Shown in pieces: positions 56,601 through 64,000 of a stretch of DNA of 64,000 nt. Source of the stretch: Sesamum alatum (lineage: Eukaryota > Streptophyta > Magnoliopsida > Lamiales > Pedaliaceae). The stretch spans positions 43,355,702 to 43,419,701 of the forward strand of contig JACGWO010000002.1 of the NCBI GenBank assembly GCA_034509735.1, read 5' to 3'. Position 1 is the first letter of the stretch. Each line of letters begins with the position of its first letter. The notes under the pieces were generated by a model that saw nothing but the letters and a program-made list of their open reading frames with translations, did no database searches and was not told the origin of the DNA. A program made the position numbers and the translations under genes.

Positions 56601-58785
56601 GATCAATTTAGTTGTTAACTATAGAAACATGCTTGCATCAACAGAGAACTGCTTCTTTATTAGTATTTTTCGACATGGACTAATGAGCATATGTGCTAGA
56701 ATGGACTTCCTTATCATATTCATCCAAATAAGCATTTATTGTTCTCAGATGATGGCAAGATCTGGCTTTTGACCCTGTCAGGCTTGCCTATCATTTTCAC
56801 CTATTTTCCAATTTCTTGTTCTTGTTGGTAATTAATCATTTGATGATCATTGAACCAGGTTGCCTATCCTTATGTGGCGAAGCGCCTCCTCACAGATCCT
56901 AATCCTGCTTTACGTGAACGTCTTATTCAGGTTACCGCGCCACCTTTTGCCATACTTGCTATGGTTCCCTGTTTTTGGGGTTTTATTCTGGCAACTGCTT
57001 TATTTTCCTTGAGTTCCAACTTCCAATTGCATTCATCCTCTCAACTGTTGGCATTTGGTATTGAAATAAAGCATCAAATTGTGCATCGTATTTCATTGAA
57101 GATACTGATCTTCCACTGATTATGGGATATTGTCCATGATCCAAGCACGGATATGTCATGCTGTGGCATCATAGGCTGTTGTTAACCTTCATGTTTTCGA
57201 TTCATGGCAATTGACAAAGTTTGAGGCTTTGAGCTCTAGTAACCTATTATTTTAGTAACAACATAAGTCTGAAGCAACTGGCTATAGCTGCTAATCATTT
57301 TGGGTGCCATAAGACACCATTTTACATTCTATACTATATATTTAGGGAGAGCACCTCTTTGGTGTCTCTTCCTTTTTTGGTCTGTTTGTTTTACATTTAA
57401 TTTCTTTTTTTTCATGTAACTTCCCTTTGCCTGTTATCTTTTAATAGTTTTTTATTTTATTTTCATTCATCTTTTTTTTGTCATCATTTTCTTATAAAGT
57501 TAATATTCACTATACTTTATTAAATAATAAAATTTTATAAATATTTTATTATAAATAGCATTATAGAAGTTGAACACACATAGAGTGTGCCACAAATTAC
57601 TAGTATTTTATGAAGTGCGCCATCATAATTATGGTAAGTGTGACACTGGTCATAGTAGCTAAACAAAAATTATACACATATTCCGATATCTTTCAATAGA
57701 ATGCATAAATATATTCAGAATCAGAATTTACTGAGGTGATGCTGCAATAATGACCTGAAAACAAGTTTAATAGCCTTTGGAATGATATGATCAGATAACA
57801 TATGCGACCCTGCATTCAAGAATGATCTCTTGCTTAATACTCTGACATTATTATTGCTGTGATGATCACTTTCAGTTGTTCTTTCTTGATTCTATGTTTT
57901 TATAGAGTTTCAGAACAAGTATAATCTTCATCCTGCTTTCTTGTGCTTTACCCATCCTTGCTCAAAATGATTATCTGCTCCAGTTTCTTAACTTGATCAA
58001 TCTGTAGAAAGAATATTAGCATTTAGCAATTAACGCTGTTGGTGACTCTCTCGTCTGCTTGATTTCCCAGGTTTTATTTAAAGATGGGGTTTTCCAGTGG
58101 AAACGACTCGAGAACCTTATTACTCTAGCAAAGGAAAATGTGGCAAAGATGAGCAACAATCCTGCATTGCAGGGAAATAACATGTTTGTATCTCATTTTG
58201 CTTCTCTTTCTCCTTCTACAGCAGAATATTTCTTTTCCTTCTTTCCTTTGCTGCAATATAGTAGTCTTTCCTCCAACCCTGAACGAACAAAAGAAAACCA
58301 GTTCATGTCTTCTTTCAGCTATTTATGTCATTCAGCATTTTACAATGTCAGGCAAAGTTCTAGAGAACGACAAATTGAAAGGAAATTGGACCTCACAGAC
58401 ACAATCAAGGATGGGGCTCGCCTTGTCCTAATTGATGAAGGAATTCGTAGGCAACTTCTGCTTGCTCTTACCGAAGATTCCAAGCTTCACATTCAAGAGG
58501 TATGTGAAATCTACTAATAACTTGTATTAACAAGGTCCCTCATACCTAACAGGAATGTGCTTCTGCAGCTTGTGGATGTATACAGACTTCTCGAGGACCA
58601 GATAGACGTACCTTCAGTCGCTTTACAAGTAGCACGAGGTAAAGTTTCATCAGAATCGACTTCAAGCTAAACTCATTACATGCATCTTCGAACGTCTCAT
58701 TGCTCTCGTGGCTCTTACAGATTTTCCTTCCGTTGCTCGGGACGTAATGCTTTCCTGGAGTGCCTCTGTCTTATCCGATCGATAA
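50656..58785 (+). CDS. ABC1K1: ABC1-family atypical kinase, plastid (ABC1K1/PGR6-like)
   Basis: Fourteen exons, all GT-AG: 50656-50934, 51642-51848, 52501-52590, 52668-52814, 53434-53598, 53860-54000, 54078-54257, 54810-55005, 55476-55603, 56859-56930, 58071-58183, 58352-58499, 58569-58638, 58721-58785. They sum to 2,001 nt, or 666 residues. Residues 1 to about 60 are Ser/Arg-rich like a chloroplast transit peptide. Kinase-like landmarks: KAGQ (159-162), the Ala-rich loop AAAS (219-222) in place of a Gly-rich loop, VAIK with Lys 241, HGDPHPGN (Asp 376) and DFG (Asp 394), all ABC1/UbiB hallmarks. In Arabidopsis the best-matching member (At4g31390) is a plastoglobule protein that supports plastoquinone and tocopherol homeostasis and photosynthetic acclimation. 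ABC1 proteins are thought to act as unorthodox kinases or ATPases on prenyl lipids. The start is the ATG at 50656, in frame and in a leader-peptide context. All catalytic residues are intact. Confidence 0.93.
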
Positions 58786-59336
58786 GCTTCACCAGATTGC
58801 AATGCTGCTATACTCCATCTTGTCTTATTTATAGGAGCCTTTCTATATTGTAAATGCATTTTTCTGTAGTTGGGCTTGAGAAACCTCATTTCAACTACTG
58901 TATATAGCAATAATTTTCTATATAAAGAAATACCATTCTATAATATCTATATCTCAAATGTAAAATATGTTCATCAGTCTATTTAAATATCTTGCAATTG
59001 TCTGCTTCAAAGTTGTAGATCCATCAATTTCTTTCTTTCTTTCTCTTTATTTCCTTCCAATGAACCAATAAAAAGTGCATTGTTCTTGTACTCCCATTAA
59101 TTACAAATTCTCTTGGTTTTTTAATTTAATTAATTCTAGCTTTATCTGGAAAATTAGGCTAAAATGATAATGAACCCTATGGAGGGTATCAGTTTTTATT
59201 GAAAAAGAGGTGGTTTTTGTATGTTATTCCCTTTTATTTGTCTTGTGTGATTCTCTTATTAATTTTCCACATTAAGGACCAACATAAATAGCATATTCTA
59301 CTAAGAAATTCACAAAAAGTTGAAAAAATAGAAATG
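58786..59336 (+). other. ABC1K1 3' region
   Basis: AT-rich 3' sequence. AATAAA at 59067-59072 and 'tataaagaaata' near 58920 are candidate polyadenylation signals. No further gene. Confidence 0.5.
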
Positions 59337-59615
59337 ATAATTACATTTAAACTCCCTAACCTATAGTCTATTTACACAAATCACCCTTATCTTTTGCATA
59401 ATTATAAAAATTACCTTTGATAGCAAAACAAATAAGGGTAGTTTGTGTAATAATGTTGATACTTTTGATGGGTGTAAGTGTAATTTTCTAAAAAAAATAG
59501 GTGCGTTTGTGTGAATGATACTTACATTTCAGTGGGTGTATGTGTAATTATTCAAAATGCATGAATGATTTGTGTAAGCAAACCATATGTTAGGGGGTAT
59601 AAATGTAATTATTCC
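59337..59615. mobile_element. MULE-type MITE, about 279 bp
   Basis: Inverted arms share 'ataattacattta' and 'ccctaacatatggtttg'-like text. A 12-bp direct repeat AAAATAGAAATG flanks it (59325-59336, 59616-59627), so the exact 9-bp duplication is ambiguous within it. It sits between ABC1K1 and the Helitron cluster. Confidence 0.75.
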
Positions 59616-59627
59616 AAAATAGAAATG

Positions 59628-60183
59628 TTGCCTAATAATTGAAATGATGATGATAGTGTTTAGTATACCACAATTAGCTACTTTATGTTATTATGTCAAA
59701 ACTTGGATATATCGAAATTTAATTTTTTATATACGTTATTCCTTTTTTTATTACTCCACGTTATAGATAATTTTCTATCATTTTCTTTCCCTCTATAGTA
59801 TAAAAAAATGAAGTACATTACTATCGCCAAAACAAATGATATAATCACATCAACGATGTCTAACATCTTGTGAAAAACTAATGTAATTATTAACGTATTT
59901 GTTGTTATATAGTACATGGAAAATATTTGAATTCAAACAATGCATTACGAGATAAATAATGCAGCAAAAACTTGGTTTATTATAATAGTTACTACATTAT
60001 TAAAAGTATTTTTTTATGAAATAAATAACTATTAGGAGAATTAATATTACAGCCGTGTCCAGGGTTTTATTTAGTTGGTAGAATATGAAATATATAAATA
60101 TCCATATATTGTGAACAACATATAAATATTATTGTTGCTTTGTATTTCAATCAATTTATTTTCCTTCCACCAACTATACATAA
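59628..60183. other. AT-rich spacer
   Basis: No gene or paired repeat seen. Confidence 0.5.
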
Positions 60184-61440
60184 CTAGACGTCGTGATACG
60201 TCGTTTTCTGCGTGCATATAATAAATAATATTTTATGCTTTAAAATATATTATAGATATGAAAGAGTTATATAAACCAAAACATCAAATTCCAAAAAAAA
60301 AAAAAAAACTAATTTAGGTGTATTATTTATACAACAAAAAATTTAGTGTTGAGTGTCATAATCGCCATTTGTGAGTGAAATATCTTTTTTTTTTCAATTA
60401 TACTAACAGTCATGACACGCTGTTCCTGCGTGCATATAATAAATATTATTTTGCACTTTAAAATATATTATTATGAATAAGACTGAAATATATAACCAAG
60501 ACATTATATCTATTGTATACTATTATATAAAAGAAACTCGTTTTTTACTCATAAATGACGGTTAATGACATCGCCCCACCACTTTTTTTGTAATGCCAAA
60601 AATAACCCTCAACTGATATGATAACTACTTTATTCAACTTTTCAAATTTTATATTAATGGATAAATTAGTTTTTTCTTTTTTTTTTTTAATGTGACGTGT
60701 TAGTTTATATATTTCACTCTTCTTTATAATATATTTTAAAGTGTAAAAATTATTTATTACATGTACGCAGGAACGGCGTGCGCCACGACGGCTAGTATTA
60801 AAAAAAGAAAGAATGGTGCAGCTGTGTCATTAACTACCATTTGTGAATGTGGAAGATCGTTCTTTCTTATATTAGTACTAGCTGTTATGGCACGCCGTCC
60901 CTGCGTGCATATGATAAATATTCTTTCGCGCTTTAAATTCTATTATTGTAAATAAGAGCAAAATATAAATCACTACATCGCATTAAGAAAATAAACAAAA
61001 TAAAGAAAAGAAAATAACTTATCAACTAATGTAAATTTTGGAAGTTACATAAATTAATTATATTATCGGTTGAAGGACATTTTTGACTTTACATAAAAAT
61101 AGTATAGCGGTGTCATTAACCGTTGTTTGTAAGTGTGGAAGGCCTTTTCTTTTTATTAGCCGTGTGGCACGCCGTTTTTGTGTGCATATAATAAATAATT
61201 TCTTACGTTTTAAAATATATTATAAATAAAAGTAAAATATATAAACTAACACATCACATTAAAAAAAAAGAAGTAAACAACGAAAAAACTAATTTATCAA
61301 TTATACAAAAATTAAAAAATTGAATAAAGTAATTATCATATCAATTAGGGATTATTTTTAATATTACAAAAAAATTGTACGACAATGTCATTAACCGTCA
61401 TTTATGAATCAAAAAATTTATTTTGGTATAATAGTATAGA
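60184..61440 (-). mobile_element. Tandem cluster of Helitron-like units
   Basis: Four minus-oriented units follow one another, each recognised by the 3' end (CTAG or TTAG, a hairpin such as 'ggcacgccgtccctgcgtgc', then 'atataataaat' and 'tttaaaatatatta'). Their 3' ends lie at about 60184, 60403, 60877 and 61155, and 5' ends abut the next unit, with the last 5' end TCTATACTATTATA at 61440 next to an A. The second unit is split by a fifth, plus-oriented copy (60509-60795). Unit length is about 220-285 bp. Head-to-tail arrays are expected from rolling-circle replication. Confidence 0.7.
60509..60795 (+). mobile_element. Plus-oriented Helitron-like copy nested in the cluster
   Basis: Starts TCTATTGTATACTATTATAT after an A and ends GACGGCTAG before a T, matching the A^T target rule. 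Sequence on its two sides ('aagacattata' and 'tattaaaaaaagaa') is continuous in the sister units, confirming insertion into unit two. Confidence 0.7.
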
Positions 61441-62317
61441 TATAGATTAGTATAGATATATTACACTACCAACTGACAAAAGGTAGCAAATAGTTGAGCG
61501 AATCTTAAAACGGGTCCCTCCACACTCAATTCGGTCAAGTTATAAGCCGGGTCGGGTACCAACTTGTGAATCGCGAAGCGACCCCCTTTTTTATTTTATT
61601 TTTATTTTTCTGTTTTATTATTGTTGTTGTTATTATTATTATTATTATTTATATATTTTATATTTATAAAAAGAGCGTCATCGCCTGTTTATCAGAATCG
61701 AAAATCGAAACCCTCGTCCCCCTCACACTCCACACCCACAGAAAAATATTTAGTTTTAAGGAAGACGAAGAAGAAGAAGAAGAAGAATTCTCTGGAGAAG
61801 ATCCTCTTCTGGTGATTCTTAGGGTTCTTTGCCTTTATATTTATGCATATATTCGTCTATATTAATAGACATACTATTTAGTTCTGGGTGCGTCAATGGA
61901 TCCGCATTACATGTTTAATTATCGTAACATTGATAAAAATACAGCCTTTTTCTTTAAGATTGCTTGTATTGGAATAGTGGGTTTTGGTTCTTGGGTTCTG
62001 CGGGTTCTTTTCTCTTTTCCTGTGTCCATTGTATGGATACTGCTGTTCGTATTTCTTGATTTTTACCCCTTTTTCTTGCATTCTCTGATTGAATTGTATG
62101 TGGAATGTTTGAATTTTTCGATGACTTCAACTTTTTGTTATTCGATTCTATTTGCTGTTAATGGCAGGAATATATTTATGGTGGTCGCATGATTATTAGT
62201 TACATGCAAGAGATGACAGTTATTGGGGAGTTCTCCGGGATGGCAGTTGATGCTCATATATTACTTTCAAGAATTAGGACGGCGTTCAACTGAGTTGAAT
62301 TTTTTAAGGTTTAGAGC
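61441..62317 (+). promoter_or_regulatory. BTAF1 upstream and leader region
   Basis: GC-richer text at 61510-61590 is followed by C-rich and GA-rich leader-like stretches ('gaagaagaagaagaag', about 61769-61784) and 'ctggagaagatcctcttctg|gtgattc', a possible leader-intron donor near 61811. A frame at 61896-62192 has no domain and is probably leader or intron. Start-site position cannot be fixed by eye. Confidence 0.45.
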
Positions 62318-64000
62318 ATGGCTCAACAGTCCTCGCGGCTCCATCGGCTGCTCACGTTGTTGGACAGTATCCTCTACATAACTCTTTTATGCCAGTATTT
62401 CGGAAATTAGTGACTTAGTAATTTCATTTATACATTACCTTTCACTGTGTTTATGCCCTTGATATGCTTGTGGCGGCATGCATCCATAGATTTGTTTAAG
62501 TTGTATATTTCTTAAGTCAAACTTGTTGCGAGAAAAATTTGCTATGTCCGTATCTGACGCTAGACATAGTTCATGGCTTCAATTTATGCAATACAAAGAT
62601 CTGTTCTCAGTTCTCTTGTTGCAGGTTGATATTGGCATATAGATTGCTGCTCCTGTATCAAATGATTATAAGACACCTGTTTCCTTTAGTTTTTCCCTTT
62701 CCATATCATCCTGTTTTTCTGGCCACTAGTTTCAATTGGTGCCAGTGTTGAATGAATATTTTTTCTCCTTCACAAATGCTAAGCGGGTTCGACCCAAGCC
62801 ACAAGGTTTTCCGCAGCACGGCAGATAGGGGAAATTGCCAAATCACATCCTCAGGACCTGAATGCTCTTTTAAGTAAGGTGTGTTTTTTCTATTGTATTT
62901 TCTGATTCTTTTATTTTCTTTATGTTTTCAATCTACCTGATGTATTTTCTATTTGTGCTGTTCTGGAAAATGGTGGGATTGGTCACTGCTAGAGTATCAT
63001 GGTTTGGTCCTTTTGGACATTATCCAAAGAAGGAGCTAGGACCCAATCCAGTCATTTTTGCCTATCCACATGGTTTTTAACAAGCCTTTTGCTTTCCAAT
63101 TTACTTTGACTTCAAACAAGTATTGACATGCTGATTGCTGAGGCTTGTGGATAAAGTAAGGTTGATTGTTAAGATTTGAGCAACAAGATATGTTGTTTTC
63201 CTCACTTTTGGTGATTTGATCAACATTGTGTCTCCGCAGATGGTTTATAGCCACATTATTTATTTGTCTGTTGTTTGTTTGATTATATATGTGCTCTACC
63301 CTATAAATCCTAATTTTAGCATAAATAATACCATCCGGATTTCTTATGGCTTCCACTTTCAGATATGAGCTTGACCCTTATCATATGCAAGTGTAGGTGT
63401 CACAGTATCTACGTAGTAAAAAGTGGGACACAAGAGTAGCAGCTGCACATGCTGTGGGGGCTATTGCAGATAATGTCAAACATACAACTTTGACTGAGCT
63501 TTCGAGCTCAGTTGAGGCGAAGATGTTAGAAGCTGGTATATGTGCCACCTTTGATGATGTAGTGACATGGCCCAACTGCCGTTCGAAATTTGGAACAGGC
63601 ACTTCTTTCAGAAGGTTTTCTTTATTTTAGCTACTTTTATTGATTTCAGTCCTTCATTATTTCTTTATACTGCTTACATAACAACTTTTAAACTGGTCAT
63701 GTTCAAAGAATGTCATCTTGTTCACATGGTTCAGACTTTTGTTGCTAATATTGCTTCTTTTGTGATGGAAATTTTGCGTTCTGCAGTTTTGACCTAAACA
63801 AGGTGTTGGAGTTTGGGGCTCTGGTGGCATCTGGCGGTCAGGTACTTCCCTTCCATTTCTACTTTGGAGGTGAAAATACTGGGTGTTGATTTCTCTACAA
63901 CCAATTTAGACCATGCGTGTTTGTTTTATGTCTCTGGAACGACACTACTTTTGTATGTTATATGGGTCTGTTTGTTCACCTGCTAAAACTTGTGGAAAAC
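62318..64000 (+). CDS. BTAF1: BTAF1/MOT1-type TBP-associated Snf2 ATPase, 5' end (partial)
   Basis: Four coding exons are visible: 62318-62366, 62784-62878, 63397-63614, 63787-63841. They join in phase to 139 residues with GT-AG introns; the gene continues past the window. The product starts MAQQSSRLHRLLTLLDTGST and continues QIGEIAKSHPQDLNALLSK, QYLRSKKWDTRVAAAHAVGA and FDLNKVLEFGALVASGGQ, the N-terminal HEAT-repeat region of plant BTAF1 (Arabidopsis RGD3, At3g54280). The full family protein is about 2,000 residues with a C-terminal Snf2 ATPase that removes TBP from DNA in the nucleus. Only the start is seen, so integrity of the ATPase cannot be judged. The upstream side is occupied by a Helitron-like cluster ending about 0.9 kb before the ATG. 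Confidence 0.92.

Noticed and set aside
52708..58431. Many short frames within the ABC1K1 locus
   Set aside because: They lie in introns or read through exon edges; the spliced 14-exon model accounts for all conserved coding sequence.
61566..62192. Two hydrophobic frames upstream of BTAF1
   Set aside because: They lie in the probable leader and first intron, with poly-Val/Ile or Phe runs from simple sequence.

Overview
The window is nuclear DNA of a flowering plant, almost certainly a eudicot. The evidence is two intron-rich plant genes with GT-AG introns, a very AT-rich background, and a dense mix of plant-type transposons (MULEs, Ty3-type LTR elements, Helitrons, Harbinger/hAT-like elements and a tRNA-type SINE). 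No prokaryotic or organellar gene order is visible. I cannot name the species.

Genes. Four loci look real. (1) 50656-58785 (+) is a complete 14-exon gene for a plastid ABC1-family atypical kinase, best matched to ABC1K1/PGR6; the spliced frame gives 666 residues. (2) 62318 to the window edge (+) is the 5' end of a BTAF1/MOT1-type Snf2 ATPase (RGD3 in Arabidopsis), with four coding exons and 139 residues visible. (3, 4) 10602-11132 (-) and 49737-50237 (+) are intronless paralogues encoding small hydrophobic proteins of 176 and 166 residues that I do not recognise. They share coding sequence, 5' leader and TATA region. A third, broken relative (TATA, leader and first codons only) lies at 31640-32801, split by a transposon.

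Layout. 1-10.6 kb: an 8.2-kb Mutator-like element (1633-9793) carrying a broken transposase gene and a small antisense zinc-finger gene. It is interrupted by a 2.25-kb LTR with a tRNA-Met primer site, whose gag start is now fused in frame to the transposase. 10.6-15.8 kb: the first small membrane gene, several MULE-type MITEs, a 1.7-kb MULE-like element and a SINE. 15.8-20.5 kb: a non-autonomous LTR element carrying captured host sequence, including part of a MAP kinase. Its 5' LTR holds a MULE that itself holds a probable solo LTR, and its 3' LTR preserves the empty site. 21-27 kb: more MULE-type inverted-repeat elements. 28.8-29.8 kb: a GC-richer island of unknown origin. 30-36.8 kb: Helitron-like elements, the broken third gene copy and 0.55-kb direct repeats. 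36.8-39.2 kb: an inverted-repeat element with a 215-bp tandem array, split by a 952-bp solo LTR with a perfect target duplication. 41.0-46.2 kb: a complete but defective minus-strand Ty3-type element with 363-bp LTRs and perfect 5-bp target repeats. 46.9-47.7 kb: an orphan promoter-like region with site II and telo-box motifs. 48-50 kb: two inverted-repeat elements, then the second small membrane gene. 50.6-64 kb: the gene-rich end, where ABC1K1 and BTAF1 are separated by a MITE and a tandem cluster of Helitron-like units.

The genes do not form an operon or pathway. ABC1K1 (plastoglobule/prenyl-quinone control) and BTAF1 (TBP dynamics) are independent housekeeping-type loci next to a transposon-rich block. 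The most unusual items are the small membrane-protein family with a conserved promoter, the gag-transposase fusion frame, the MAP-kinase capture by an LTR element, and an in-frame, stop-free 168-nt intron in ABC1K1.
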